This document shows, piece after piece, positions 8,557-17,849 of a stretch of 64,000 nt of DNA. The translations under genes were made by a program, and so were the position numbers. Each line of letters starts with the position of its first letter. Positions within the stretch are counted from its first letter, which is position 1. Origin of the DNA: Paenibacillus aquistagni. GTDB lineage: Bacteria; Bacillota; Bacilli; Paenibacillales; Paenibacillaceae. The stretch is taken from assembly GCF_900177815.1 (NCBI RefSeq), contig NZ_FXAZ01000004.1, forward strand, positions 1 through 64,000. The letters run 5' to 3'. The notes under the pieces are model-generated. The model was not told where the DNA came from, ran no database searches, and worked only from the letters and a program-made list of their open reading frames with translations.

Positions 8557-9744
8557 GTGGGAAAACCGATGATCACAGCACTTCCCATCATTCGAGCATT
8601 AGCGATCTTAGGGGTTATCATGGTTCATGCTACGTCCTTCAGCTCTATTGAAATGACAGAGTCGCCTGCTTTTTATGGATACACGTGGTTTAATATTTTC
8701 TTCAAGTATGGCACACCAACGTTTATTCTACTCAGCAGCCTTGTGCTGTTCTATCAATATGGCGGACAAAGCTCCTTGCCTGCTAGCCGATTGAAGCGAT
8801 TCTATACGAACCGGTTGAAATATATTTTGCTGCCTTATGCCATCTGTTCATTTTGCTATTTCTTCATGGTGCAGATCACAGCTAACCGAGATCGCCCATG
8901 GGATGAAGCGTTTCGAAGCTTCGGCAGGGAAATCCTTACGGGCAGCGCTTATACGCACCTCTACTTTGTATTCATTAGCCTGCAGTTCTATATTCTGTTC
9001 CCTCTGCTGCTTCGATTATGCCGCAGTCCGAAGATACAGCCTTGGATGATTCCGATCGGCTTTATTCTGCAGTGGGGATTTGTTATCTGGAATAATATCG
9101 AATGGCATATCGTCGAGAAGGGGAGCATTGCGCTGTCTTACATGAGCGTGTATGCAATCGGGGCCTTCTTCGGACTTCGCTATCATCAGATTGAGCCTTG
9201 GCTGAATTCTTGGCGTAATAAGGAGCTGTATCGGGAGTATCCTATATATCGCGTGTGGAACATCATCTTGTGGATGAGTTGGTTAGCAGCTGCGCTTCTT
9301 CATGTTCACTTATGGTATGTCACCCGATCAACAGGATATGCGTATCCTTCGCTAGCCTATGAGGCTCTATGGAATATACATACCGTGCTGTCAGCGTTGG
9401 TGCTGATGCAGATTGCTTATTGGATTCAGCGTTCATCCCATGAGGCGATCATTCATAAGCTAAGCCGCCTAGGGGAGCTGTCCTTTGGCATATATTTGCT
9501 TCATCCTGTCTGGCTTGCGCTCCACCGGCAGATCCCTTGGCACAACCAGAATGAATGGCTGTATGCGCTATACATACTTGTAGGCTACGCCTTAGCGCTT
9601 GGATTGTCGTGGCTTCTGGTTTCCATTGCGTTTCGGAAGATATCGTGGTCATGGATTGCTCTGGGCGCGCCTCCGAGAGAGAACAAGGCGGAGCATAATC
9701 GCCCATCCATGCAGAAGGACAAGTCCGTGACGCTTGCGCCGTAA
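8557..9744 (+). CDS. Acyltransferase 3 family membrane protein
   Basis: Integral membrane O-acyltransferase of about 396 residues with roughly ten hydrophobic helices. The N-terminal block IIRALAILGVIMVHATSFS contains the family's conserved histidine, and the C-terminal ELSFGIYLLHPVW is typical of Acyl_transf_3 (OatA/OafA-like). These enzymes add acetyl or other acyl groups to surface polysaccharides; the substrate is not predictable. The open frame extends upstream to 8509, but GTG 8557 has AAAGGA ten bases before it. The GTG start is inferred. Confidence 0.85.
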   Translation: MGKPMITALPIIRALAILGVIMVHATSFSSIEMTESPAFYGYTWFNIFFKYGTPTFILLSSLVLFYQYGGQSSLPASRLKRFYTNRLKYILLPYAICSFCYFFMVQITANRDRPWDEAFRSFGREILTGSAYTHLYFVFISLQFYILFPLLLRLCRSPKIQPWMIPIGFILQWGFVIWNNIEWHIVEKGSIALSYMSVYAIGAFFGLRYHQIEPWLNSWRNKELYREYPIYRVWNIILWMSWLAAALLHVHLWYVTRSTGYAYPSLAYEALWNIHTVLSALVLMQIAYWIQRSSHEAIIHKLSRLGELSFGIYLLHPVWLALHRQIPWHNQNEWLYALYILVGYALALGLSWLLVSIAFRKISWSWIALGAPPRENKAEHNRPSMQKDKSVTLAP

Positions 9745-9834
9745 TCAAGTCCTCAAGTCCAGCGGTTGCTTTTGCCTTACGCATATCGGTTAACTGATCT
9801 GCAAGACAGAAGCAGAACCCTAATAAGTTATGGT

Positions 9835-9875
9835 TAGCCCTTCTATCGAACGAAAGGGAGATGGAAGGGCTATTT
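9835..9875 (+). terminator. Probable terminator hairpin
   Basis: TAGCCCTTC pairs perfectly with GAAGGGCTA around a loop of about 20 bases, with a short T-rich tail. It lies 90 bases after the acyltransferase and before the his promoter. The stem is convincing, the tail weak. Confidence 0.5.
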
Positions 9876-9980
9876 ATGCATCTGTAAGTGAGCATTCCCG
9901 CCATAAGCATGCTGTGTATTTGTGGAAGAGGTTGCTGGCTGCAGGGAATGAATACGGATGAGAAGGAGGAAGAAAAAGGT

Positions 9981-10010
9981 TTGACGAATAAATGGAAAGC
10001 ATGATAAGAT
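9981..10010 (+). promoter_or_regulatory. Sigma-A promoter of the his operon
   Basis: TTGACG (9981-9986) and TAAGAT (10005-10010) are separated by 18 bases, about 90 bases before hisZ. The 354-base gap 9745-10098 holds only this and the hairpin at 9835. No T-box specifier structure or AGGGTGG-type T-box sequence is visible, so histidine-tRNA attenuation is not supported here. Confidence 0.6.
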
Positions 10011-10098
10011 AGCTGATAATTTCTTTGGTTTGTTAATTAGTTAAATTGGTAGCACATTAATATATTAAAGTATTAAATGCAAAGTTGGGGTGGATGCA

Positions 10099-11319
10099 AT
10101 GACGAAGCCGAAGATGTTCGAAAAGCCTTCAGGCGTAAGAGATTATTTGCCTGATGCGGTTACGAAGCTTAAATATATTGAGCGCCAATCCTTGAATTGC
10201 ATGTCTCAATGGGGATATGAGCAGATTGTAACGCCTTCCATGGAATTTTACGATACGGTCGGGATGGCTAGCGCAACGCTTGATCATAAGCTGTTCAAGC
10301 TGCTTAATCAACGAGGAACGGCAATGGTGCTTCGTTCGGACATGACAGCTCCTATTGCGCGAGTCGCTTCTTCCTTAATGCAGGAGGCAGAGCTGCCGAT
10401 TCGCTTGTCCTATCATGCGAATGTCTTTCGCTCGATGGAGGAGGACAGCGGCCGTGAGGCGGAATTCTATCAGACCGGTGCAGAGCTGATTGGCGATGCT
10501 TCACCTGAAGCAGATGCCGAAGTGATCGCCTTGTCTATATCCTGTCTCCAAGCAGCTGGAGTGAAGCAGTTCAAGGTGGCGATCGGCCATCATGGCTTCT
10601 TGCATGGATTGCTCGAACAATATTTGCCCGACCAGGATGAGGTGCAGCATCAGCTAAAGCAGTATCTGGTTCAGCGTGATGTGGTAGGCTACCGAGAGCT
10701 AGTTCAGGAGCTCGCCATTGATGAGGTGAAGAAAGGTCAATTGAACCAAATCCTTCGCCTTCGCGGCGGCATCCCGGTGATAGCAGAAGCGCGACACATG
10801 GCACAGGAGGAGAGTGTAAGAGCATCGCTGCAGCATCTTGAGCTGCTGTGGGAGGTGCTGGATGCCTATGGGGTAGCAGAGATGTGCATGCTTGATCTTT
10901 CTATGGTCGGGGATTTCTCTTACTACACCGGCACGATATTCGAAGGCTATGCTGCCGATCAAGGCTCTCCTGTCATGAGCGGAGGAAGGTATGATAATCT
11001 GCTGACTCAATTCGGACGCCCAGCGCCGGCGACAGGCTTCGCGCTTAAGACCACTCGATTAATGGATGCTTTGAGGCTGAACGAGGCTCATCAGGCAAGC
11101 TTGCCTGTTCTTATTCAATACGATGAGTGGCGGCGGGCTGAGGCATTTCAGGAAGCTGCACGCTTGAGGGCTCAGGGAGAACGTGTCATTACAAGAAGAG
11201 TGAATGAAGAAGAGCAGCTCGAAGAGGTTGAGCGCAGGCAGGATCAGCAATTGTTCTGGCGAGGCAATCGCTATCAGGAGATATTGACCTTCGTTCGCTT
11301 TTTGAAGGAGCATGTGTAG
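10099..11319 (+). CDS. hisZ: ATP phosphoribosyltransferase regulatory subunit
   Basis: Histidyl-tRNA-synthetase-like subunit that pairs with the short HisG to form the first enzyme of histidine synthesis and carry feedback control. 406 residues. Class II synthetase-like motifs are visible: [13 protein letters not shown], the [10 protein letters not shown] block and the glycine-rich [10 protein letters not shown] near the C-terminal third. It lacks the anticodon-binding domain of true HisS. An in-frame GTG at 10090 overlaps the GGGGTGG ribosome binding site, so the ATG at 10099 is preferred. It is the first gene of hisZGDBHAF(IE), as in Bacillus. Confidence 0.93.
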   Translation: MTKPKMFEKPSGVRDYLPDAVTKLKYIERQSLNCMSQWGYEQIVTPSMEFYDTVGMASATLDHKLFKLLNQRGTAMVLRSDMTAPIARVASSLMQEAELPIRLSYHANVFRSMEEDSGREAEFYQTGAELIGDASPEADAEVIALSISCLQAAGVKQFKVAIGHHGFLHGLLEQYLPDQDEVQHQLKQYLVQRDVVGYRELVQELAIDEVKKGQLNQILRLRGGIPVIAEARHMAQEESVRASLQHLELLWEVLDAYGVAEMCMLDLSMVGDFSYYTGTIFEGYAADQGSPVMSGGRYDNLLTQFGRPAPATGFALKTTRLMDALRLNEAHQASLPVLIQYDEWRRAEAFQEAARLRAQGERVITRRVNEEEQLEEVERRQDQQLFWRGNRYQEILTFVRFLKEHV

Positions 11320-11386
11320 AATCTATCTTTCACTGAAAAATATATTCCAAATTAAGCTCTTATCTCATTATAGAAAGGTGATCACA

Positions 11387-12022
11387 ATGCAGGATTGGCT
11401 AAAGGTGGCTATGCCCAAAGGCCGTATCTATAAGCAGGCTGCTTCCTTAATGCGCGAAGCTGGGTATTCCATCTTAGAGGACGAAGATGAATCCCGCAAG
11501 CTGTTGATTGAGCTTCCCGAAGCGCGCATGCAATTCATTATGGCAAAGCCAGTGGATGTGCCGACCTATGTGGAATACGGTGTTGCGGATATCGGCATTG
11601 TAGGCAAGGATGTGCTGATGGAGGAGAATCGCGATGTCTATGAGCTTCTCGATCTCGGGATCGCTCGCTGCCGAATGTCCGTTATCGCACTGCCGGATTG
11701 GGAGCCTGGCACGTATCCTAGAGTGGCCACCAAATACCCGAATGTAGCCTCGCAGTACTTCAGAGAGCGTGGACAGCAAGTGGAGGTTATTAAGCTTAAT
11801 GGCTCGATTGAGCTGGCGCCGATGATCGGACTTGCCGATCGTATTGTCGATATGGTGGAGACGGGCACGACGCTTCGGGAGAATGGCTTGATCGAACAAG
11901 AGGTGATCTTCAATATTACGAGCCGCTTAATTGCGAACCGTGTCAGCTATCGATTGAAGAATGACGCGATTCAGAAGCTGTGCGATCGGCTGCAGTCACA
12001 AATTCAGTTAACGAGATCATAG
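11387..12022 (+). CDS. hisG: ATP phosphoribosyltransferase, short form
   Basis: Catalytic subunit joining ATP and PRPP, the committed step to histidine. 211 residues, the short form lacking the C-terminal regulatory domain, which fits the presence of hisZ just upstream. It shows [11 protein letters not shown] at the N terminus, [12 protein letters not shown], and the PRPP-binding [18 protein letters not shown]. The ATG at 11387 has AAAGGTG eight bases upstream. The frame is open back to 11312, which would overlap hisZ, but without a comparable ribosome binding site. Confidence 0.95.
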   Translation: MQDWLKVAMPKGRIYKQAASLMREAGYSILEDEDESRKLLIELPEARMQFIMAKPVDVPTYVEYGVADIGIVGKDVLMEENRDVYELLDLGIARCRMSVIALPDWEPGTYPRVATKYPNVASQYFRERGQQVEVIKLNGSIELAPMIGLADRIVDMVETGTTLRENGLIEQEVIFNITSRLIANRVSYRLKNDAIQKLCDRLQSQIQLTRS

Positions 12023-12094
12023 CAGGCTGCAGAGTGCGGCCGTCAACTTTTAAATATTTTTACTTATAACAGGATGTGCGCGGGGAGGCAGGGA

Positions 12095-13396
12095 ATGATG
12101 AGAATCATAGCAGGCAGCGAATTCAAGCTTGAGCGGGAAGTGGATGCAGGGACGACAGAGCAGTTGAATGCGGTATTGAACATCGTGCAGCGGGTTCGAT
12201 TGGAAGGGGACGAAGCTTTATTCCATTTTACACGATTGCATGACAAGACCGAGGTAACGACAGGCAATATTCGCGTGACAGCAGAGGATATCGCTCGTGC
12301 CTATGAGTTGGTGGAGCCCTCTTTCTTAGAAGCGATTCGGGAAGCTGCACAGCGCATTCGCACTTTTCATGAGAAGCAAAAGCGCGCCTCTTGGTTTGAT
12401 ATCCAGCCGGACGGGACGATGCTTGGCCAACTGCTACGACCGCTAAGACGTGTTGGCGTCTATGTGCCAGGAGGCAAGGCTGCATATCCCTCCTCTGTTC
12501 TGATGAACGTTATTCCGGCTCAAGTAGCAGGGGTAAAGGAGATCGTAATGGTCACCCCGCCTTCTACAGGCGGCAAGCAGGGCATTGATCCTTATATCCT
12601 CGTAGTCGCAGCGGAAGCGGGTGTTGAGGAAATCTACCGTGTGGGAGGAGCGCAGGCAATCGCCGCTCTCGCGTACGGAACCGACAGCATTGCGAAAGTG
12701 GATAAGATATGCGGACCGGGCAATATTTTTGTTGCTCTAGCAAAACGCGAGGTGTATGGGGCAGTGGATATTGACAGCATTGCTGGTCCATCGGAGATCG
12801 TGGTATTGGCCGACGAGACAGCTCATGCTTCATATATCGCTGCTGATCTTCTCTCACAAGCTGAGCATGATGAGATGGCATCCGCGGTGCTGGTAACAAC
12901 CTCTAGAGCAGTAGCCGAGGCGGTTCAGCAGGAAGTGGAGCAGCAGCTCACAGTACTGCCTAGACAGTCTATTGCCTCCCAGTCGATAGAGCAGTATGGA
13001 GCGATTGTCGTGACGGACAGCATGCAAGAAGCGATAGCGCTCATTAATCGCTTGGCCCCGGAACACTTGGAGATTATGACAGAGGACCCGATGAATGAGC
13101 TGTCGCTTGTTGAGAATGCAGGGGCGATCTTCCTTGGGAACTACAGCTCAGAGCCGGTTGGTGATTATTTTGCAGGACCGAATCATATTATTCCGACGAA
13201 CGGGACGGCTCGCTTCTCTTCGCCGGTCGATGTCGATATGTTTGTGAAGAAATCAAGTCTTATTCGTTACAGCAAGGAGGCGCTCTTTGCACAGGGAGAG
13301 ACCATTATGAAGCTGGCGCGCCATGAGGGGCTGGAAGGGCATGCCAAAGCGATTCAGGTGCGATTGGAGCAAGAGAAGGACAACGACACAAAGTAG
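12095..13396 (+). CDS. hisD: Histidinol dehydrogenase
   Basis: NAD-dependent, Zn-containing enzyme of the last two oxidation steps, L-histidinol to L-histidine. About 434 residues, normal length. Blocks include VYVPGGKAAYPSSVLMN, VDKICGPGNIFVALAKREV, the DLLSQAEHDEMASAVLV block with its metal-binding Gln and His, and NRLAPEHLEIM. Two adjacent ATGs (12095, 12098) lie six and nine bases after GGGGAGG and both are possible. It follows hisG by 72 bases. Confidence 0.95.
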   Translation: MMRIIAGSEFKLEREVDAGTTEQLNAVLNIVQRVRLEGDEALFHFTRLHDKTEVTTGNIRVTAEDIARAYELVEPSFLEAIREAAQRIRTFHEKQKRASWFDIQPDGTMLGQLLRPLRRVGVYVPGGKAAYPSSVLMNVIPAQVAGVKEIVMVTPPSTGGKQGIDPYILVVAAEAGVEEIYRVGGAQAIAALAYGTDSIAKVDKICGPGNIFVALAKREVYGAVDIDSIAGPSEIVVLADETAHASYIAADLLSQAEHDEMASAVLVTTSRAVAEAVQQEVEQQLTVLPRQSIASQSIEQYGAIVVTDSMQEAIALINRLAPEHLEIMTEDPMNELSLVENAGAIFLGNYSSEPVGDYFAGPNHIIPTNGTARFSSPVDVDMFVKKSSLIRYSKEALFAQGETIMKLARHEGLEGHAKAIQVRLEQEKDNDTK

Positions 13397-13411
13397 AAGA
13401 GGTGGATGAGG

Positions 13412-14026
13412 ATGAGTACGAACATGCAAAATGATACGAAGCGTCGTGAGGCATCCATTGCCCGCAAGACGAATGAAACGGATATCAAGCTCGCATTTGG
13501 CCTAGACGGATCAGGAATGAGCCAACAGGATACAGGGGTGCCTTTTCTGAACCATATGCTGGACCTCTTTACGAAGCACGGACACTTTGACCTTGATGTT
13601 CTTGCTAGAGGAGATATTGAGATCGATGACCATCATACGGTTGAGGACATAGGCATCTGCCTAGGGCAAGCTTTGAGCCAAGCCCTTGGCAGCAAGGCGG
13701 GGATTAAGCGCTATGCATCGGTATTTGTGCCAATGGACGAGGCGCTGGCGCAAGTGGTGATTGATATTAGTGGACGTCCGCATTTTGAATATCGTGCTGA
13801 GTATCCTTCTGCTGTTGTCGGAACTTTTCATACAGAGCTTGTGCATGAATTTCTATGGAAGCTGGCATTGGAATCGCGCATGACGCTTCATGTCATTGTT
13901 CACTACGGTCGCAATACGCACCATATGATTGAAGCGATATTCAAGGCGCTTGGCCGTGCGCTGGATGAAGCGACAAGCATTGATCCAAGAGTGCAAGGAG
14001 TGCCGTCTACGAAAGGGGTGCTGTAA
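13412..14026 (+). CDS. hisB: Imidazoleglycerol-phosphate dehydratase
   Basis: Monofunctional IGPD of about 204 residues without the N-terminal phosphatase domain of the enterobacterial fusion. Mn-binding histidine motifs are visible as FLNHMLDLFTKHG, DDHHTVEDIGI and NTHHMIEA. An in-frame ATG at 13406 directly abuts the AGAGGTGG ribosome binding site; 13412 is six bases from it and is preferred. It lies 15 bases after hisD and ends one base before hisH. Confidence 0.95.
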   Translation: MSTNMQNDTKRREASIARKTNETDIKLAFGLDGSGMSQQDTGVPFLNHMLDLFTKHGHFDLDVLARGDIEIDDHHTVEDIGICLGQALSQALGSKAGIKRYASVFVPMDEALAQVVIDISGRPHFEYRAEYPSAVVGTFHTELVHEFLWKLALESRMTLHVIVHYGRNTHHMIEAIFKALGRALDEATSIDPRVQGVPSTKGVL

Positions 14027-14653
14027 TTGATCGCTATTGTTGATTATGGCATGGGCAATCTGCATAGCGTCAGCAAGGCCATTGAACGCCTCGGCGGGGA
14101 GGCTGCCGTTACTTCCGATCGAGTGGGGCTCTCACAGGCGTCCGCGATTCTGCTGCCTGGAGTTGGCGCATTCGGAGATGCGATGGCGGCTCTAAGAGAA
14201 ACGGGGTTGGACCAAGTCATTGTCGAGCTTGCGCGTTCAGGCAAGCCGCTGCTAGGGATTTGTCTTGGCATGCAGCTGCTCTTTGAGGAAAGCGAGGAGC
14301 ATGGTGCTCACAAGGGGCTTGGGCTGCTGCCGGGCAAAGTGGTTCGCTTCCAGGAAGGGACCTATAAGGTTCCGCATATGGGCTGGAATCGCTGCAGCTG
14401 GAAGCAGCCTAATCATGAATTGGTTGCGGGCATTCAAGAAGGACATGTGTACTTTGTCCATTCGTATCATGTTCTGCCGAGCAATCAGGATGATCTTGTA
14501 GCGGTATGCGAATATGCCAATCAGGATGTAACGGCGATTGTCGCTAGAGACAGCATATATGGCATGCAGTTCCATCCAGAGAAGAGCGGGGAGCTTGGGC
14601 TCATGCTGCTGCAACGGTTTATTGAAGTAACATCGGCTGTGAAGAAGGCCTAA
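14027..14653 (+). CDS. hisH: Imidazole glycerol phosphate synthase, glutaminase subunit
   Basis: Class I glutamine amidotransferase of 208 residues that feeds ammonia to HisF. The nucleophile is Cys79 in LLGICLGMQ, and the His/Glu pair is in MQFHPEKSG near the C terminus. It starts with TTG immediately after the hisB stop, with AAAGGGG inside the end of hisB as the ribosome binding site, implying translational coupling. Confidence 0.95.
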   Translation: MIAIVDYGMGNLHSVSKAIERLGGEAAVTSDRVGLSQASAILLPGVGAFGDAMAALRETGLDQVIVELARSGKPLLGICLGMQLLFEESEEHGAHKGLGLLPGKVVRFQEGTYKVPHMGWNRCSWKQPNHELVAGIQEGHVYFVHSYHVLPSNQDDLVAVCEYANQDVTAIVARDSIYGMQFHPEKSGELGLMLLQRFIEVTSAVKKA

Positions 14654-14761
14654 TCAATAGATGCCTTCCACGTTGAAATGCGATAAACACGATTGAGAGA
14701 TATAGGAATCTGAATACTTGGACTTATTTCATTCTATATGATCTTAAAAGGAGTTGGAGCT

Positions 14762-15511
14762 GTGAGCACATCATTTATCATTTACCCTGCCATTGATATT
14801 CGTGGAGGCAAATGTGTTCGTCTTGTGCAAGGGGATTATGGACAAGAGACGATTTATAACGACAATCCTGTAGAAGCAGCCTTGGAATGGCAATCAGGAG
14901 GGGCGGAGTGGATCCATCTCGTGGATCTGGATGGCGCCAAAGAGGGACGTCCTGTAAATGCCGAGCTGATCGGGCAGATTGCCAGTCAGGTAACGATTCC
15001 TGTTCAGGTAGGAGGAGGGCTTCGCACGGAGGCGGATGTTGAACGCCTCTTGGAGCTTGGTGTATCGCGAGTCATTCTGGGTACGGCAGCAATTGAGGAT
15101 CGCGAATTCGTTCAGCGTGTGCTCGCATCCTATCCATCGAAGATCGCGATCGGCATTGACGCAAGAGACGGCTATGTAGCGACTAGAGGGTGGCTCGACA
15201 CCTCTCAGGTGAAGGCGGAGGAACTCGCCAAGCAGCTGGCTGAGCTAGGCGCGACCACCTTTATTTTTACCGATATTTCGCGTGACGGAATGATGAAGGG
15301 GCCGAATACAGAAGCCATCGTGAGCTTGGCACAGGCTTCCGGGCAGACGGTGATTGCCTCTGGGGGGGTAAGTTCCTTGAAGGATATCGATACGCTTGCC
15401 CAATACCGTCATGAAGGTGTGGGAGGGGCTATAGTCGGCAAAGCCCTGTATACCGGAGCCATACAGCTCTCTGATGCTGTTGAGCTTGCCAGAATGAACA
15501 TGCTCGGATAA
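14762..15511 (+). CDS. hisA: ProFAR isomerase
   Basis: TIM-barrel isomerase of 249 residues converting ProFAR to PRFAR. It begins STSFIIYPAIDIRGGKCVRLVQGDY with the catalytic aspartate in AIDI, has the half-barrel phosphate site VQVGGGLRTE and a second TDISRDGM aspartate. The start is a GTG with AAGGAG eight bases upstream; the frame is also open from 14738. A gap of 108 bases separates it from hisH, the widest inside this operon, with no terminator seen. Confidence 0.95.
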   Translation: MSTSFIIYPAIDIRGGKCVRLVQGDYGQETIYNDNPVEAALEWQSGGAEWIHLVDLDGAKEGRPVNAELIGQIASQVTIPVQVGGGLRTEADVERLLELGVSRVILGTAAIEDREFVQRVLASYPSKIAIGIDARDGYVATRGWLDTSQVKAEELAKQLAELGATTFIFTDISRDGMMKGPNTEAIVSLAQASGQTVIASGGVSSLKDIDTLAQYRHEGVGGAIVGKALYTGAIQLSDAVELARMNMLG

Positions 15512-15542
15512 ATGATTCGCTTATTAGAAAGGGAGGATGCGC

Positions 15543-16301
15543 ATGCTTGCAAAACGGATTATTCCATGCCTGGATGTAAAGGATGGTCGTGTCGTCAAAG
15601 GTGTCAATTTCGTGCAGCTTAAGGATGCGGGAGACCCTGTGGAGCTTGCGGCTCTATATGATCAGGAAGGAGCCGACGAGCTCGTCTTCCTAGATATTTC
15701 AGCTTCCGTTGAAGGACGAGAGACGATGGTGGATGTTGTACGGGAAACGGCTGGAAGCATCTCCATTCCCTTTACTGTAGGCGGCGGCATTAAAAGTGTA
15801 GAGGATATGCAGCGCATCCTTCGGGCTGGCGCTGACAAGATCGGGATCAATACAGCTGCTGTGCTTGATCCTGGCTTGATTACAGAGGGGGCCACCCGCT
15901 TTGGCAGCCAGTGCGTCGTTGTGGCCATTGATGCCAGGTATAATCCAGAATGGCAGGATTGGGAGGTATACACCCATGGCGGACGCAAATCAACCGGTAT
16001 ACGTGCTGTGGAATGGGCAGAAGAGGCTGTTCGCTTAGGCGCGGGAGAGCTCCTGCTTACAAGCATGGATGCGGATGGCACGAAGGATGGATTTGACCTG
16101 CCGCTTACTTCTGTCATCTCAAGGAAAGTTTCGGTGCCTGTCATTGCATCGGGGGGAGCGGGACAGGTCGATCATTTTGAGCAGGTGCTTACAGAGGGTT
16201 GTGCAGATGCAGCGCTCGCGGCCTCCATCTTCCACTACAAGGAGATCTCCATTGCTGAAGTGAAAGAGGGATTGCGAGAGAAAGGGGTTCCCGTACGATG
16301 A
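15543..16301 (+). CDS. hisF: Imidazole glycerol phosphate synthase, cyclase subunit
   Basis: TIM-barrel cyclase of 252 residues that works with HisH to make IGP and AICAR. The N-terminal block [19 protein letters not shown] carries the catalytic aspartate, and [21 protein letters not shown] and IASGGAG form the phosphate and second aspartate sites. ATG 15537 is only one base after GGGAGG; ATG 15543 has proper spacing. It overlaps hisIE by four bases (ATGA). Confidence 0.95.
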   Translation: MLAKRIIPCLDVKDGRVVKGVNFVQLKDAGDPVELAALYDQEGADELVFLDISASVEGRETMVDVVRETAGSISIPFTVGGGIKSVEDMQRILRAGADKIGINTAAVLDPGLITEGATRFGSQCVVVAIDARYNPEWQDWEVYTHGGRKSTGIRAVEWAEEAVRLGAGELLLTSMDADGTKDGFDLPLTSVISRKVSVPVIASGGAGQVDHFEQVLTEGCADAALAASIFHYKEISIAEVKEGLREKGVPVR

Positions 16302-17050
16302 CAGCAACGAATAAGACAGAAGAAGCGAACCTCGTTAACTCGACTAAGGCTAGAATTGCTTTAGCGCTGAATAAAGAAGATGCCTTGGATTGGGCGCGTA
16401 AGCTCAAGTGGAATGAGCAAGGCTTAATTCCTGCCATTGTACAGGACGTTCATTCGCTTGAGGTGCTGATGGTTGCCTATATGAACCAAGAGTCCTTCGT
16501 GATGAGCTGTGAGCAGGGGGAGACGGTGTTCTGGAGCCGCTCAAGAAAGTCGCTGTGGCATAAAGGCGCCACTTCCGGTCATACGCAGCACATCAGGGGC
16601 CTATATACGGATTGTGATCAGGATACGCTTCTGATTCAAGTTACAGCCGCTGGCCCTGCGTGCCATACTGGCAGCAGAACGTGCTTTTTCGAGCCGATTG
16701 GCAGCCAGCCGGTTCATAAGGGACGCTTTGAGATTCTCGATCATTTGGAGCAGACGATCGCAGCTAGAGAGCAGGAGCGTCCAGAAGGCGCTTATACGAC
16801 ATACTTATTTGAACAGGGCATCGACAAGGTGCTGAAAAAGATCGGCGAAGAGGCAGCTGAGGTTATTATCGCCGCTAAAAATAATGATGCGTCTGAGCTC
16901 AAGGGGGAAATAGGCGATCTGTTGTTCCATCTGCTGGTGCTGATGAAGCAGACGGAGCTTCCATTGGATGAGGTGCTTGGCGAGCTGTCTCGTCGTCATC
17001 AGGCCCCTCGACGTGATCAATATAGTGAGCAGGGCAAGATTAAGGATTAG
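16298..17050 (+). CDS. hisI: Bifunctional PRA-CH / PRA-PH enzyme
   Basis: Fusion of phosphoribosyl-AMP cyclohydrolase (about residues 45-145; [16 protein letters not shown] and the Zn-binding Cys residues in TDCDQDT and GPACHTG) and phosphoribosyl-ATP pyrophosphatase (about 165-245; [16 protein letters not shown]). It catalyses steps two and three of histidine synthesis. 250 residues; the first 25 or so before the cyclohydrolase domain are an extra polar stretch. Start ATG overlaps hisF by ATGA. Last gene of the operon. Confidence 0.95.
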   Translation: MTATNKTEEANLVNSTKARIALALNKEDALDWARKLKWNEQGLIPAIVQDVHSLEVLMVAYMNQESFVMSCEQGETVFWSRSRKSLWHKGATSGHTQHIRGLYTDCDQDTLLIQVTAAGPACHTGSRTCFFEPIGSQPVHKGRFEILDHLEQTIAAREQERPEGAYTTYLFEQGIDKVLKKIGEEAAEVIIAAKNNDASELKGEIGDLLFHLLVLMKQTELPLDEVLGELSRRHQAPRRDQYSEQGKIKD

Positions 17051-17074
17051 GCTATTGGTTGAAATGAAAGGTTG

Positions 17075-17132
17075 GCGGGCGTCCGTCCACTGGACCGCAA
17101 TCGGCAGGTTCAATGGCGGCACCCGCTTTTTT
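17075..17132 (+). terminator. Terminator of the his operon
   Basis: GCGGGCGTC pairs with GGCACCCGC (one C-A mismatch, one G-U) across a loop that contains a further small hairpin GTCC/GGAC, followed by six T. Confidence 0.65.
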
Positions 17133-17228
17133 GTGTGCCATAAAGCGGAGGAACGCATGGCTCGAACATGAGCCGTGCTGCAACTTCATCAATCATCATC
17201 TAGACATTAGATCTGAAGGATTGCCGGA

Positions 17229-17268
17229 TTGACAGATACAAGTTATAATAATATTAGAATTATTATAA
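17229..17268 (+). promoter_or_regulatory. Fur/PerR-like palindrome beside a TTGACA box
   Basis: A perfect ten-base inverted repeat, TTATAATAAT and ATTATTATAA, spans 17243-17268 with a six-base spacer. Its right part, 17254-17268, reads TTAGAATTATTATAA, one mismatch from the PerR consensus TTATAATNATTATAA. A consensus -35 box TTGACA sits at 17229-17234, with a possible -10 (TATTAG) 17 bases on inside the palindrome. This looks like a repressor-controlled promoter pointing right, but no gene starts within 550 bases downstream. Confidence is for operator function. Confidence 0.45.
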
Positions 17269-17590
17269 TATAAAAATCATTTTTATTGCTTGTCATGAAT
17301 CGATTGTCTCGACAAGGCTCTTTCCATTCTTTGCGGAATGTTCAAAATGATAGATAACGACAGGTCCGCCAAGCCTAACTGCCAGCATGCTCCTTGAGCA
17401 CGGGCTGGCAGCTTCGAACTCACTAGGATTAGCTGGTCGTGCGATTGAAGATTGATAAGCCTATGCGATGAGGATGAGACATACACGTCATGCATCCATT
17501 CAATTATGACTAGAACAGAGGCAGATAGGAAGAGTGTTCATCTGTGACGCCAAGAAGGGGAAACTGCGCCTCCTTTTCTTGATTCGTAGG
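17269..17590 (+). other. Non-coding gap; possible small RNA
   Basis: No convincing coding frame was found in the 717 bases between the his terminator (17132) and the TPR gene. Downstream of the palindrome lie a strong stem-loop at 17380-17410 (TGCCAGC/GCTGGCA with inner TGCTC/GAGCA) and a nine-pair hairpin AAGAAGGGG/CCTTTTCTT at 17552-17580. The latter contains CCTCCTTTTC, which is complementary to an ideal ribosome binding site. A repressor-controlled trans-acting RNA is possible but unproven. From 17591 to about 17760 nothing recognisable was seen. Confidence 0.3.
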
Positions 17591-17849
17591 CCGCTCTTCT
17601 TATTCTTCATCTGCATGCAGTCTGGATAAGGAATGGATGACAACCTAACCAAACGTTAAGCAGCGTGAAAGAGAGAAGAGAGCAAGTGAGGTCAAAAACC
17701 AAGCCGATCCAGCCGCATTTGTGGACGACTAGGGATGCAGGAAAATGCAGCTTGTGGAAAGAGTTGAGGGATAACGGTCTCGTTATGTTATACTTGTGAA
17801 TGCATGAATTACACACAGATAACGATGACAGTTAGGAGGTGCCTTGGCG

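Noticed and set aside
9745..10098. T-box riboswitch before hisZ
   Set aside because: No T-box sequence, specifier loop or terminator/antiterminator pair could be found; a simple promoter explains the gap.
17283..17816. Two minus-strand open frames of about 70 codons in the gap after the his operon
   Set aside because: No ribosome binding sites, no recognisable motif, and composition like non-coding DNA.
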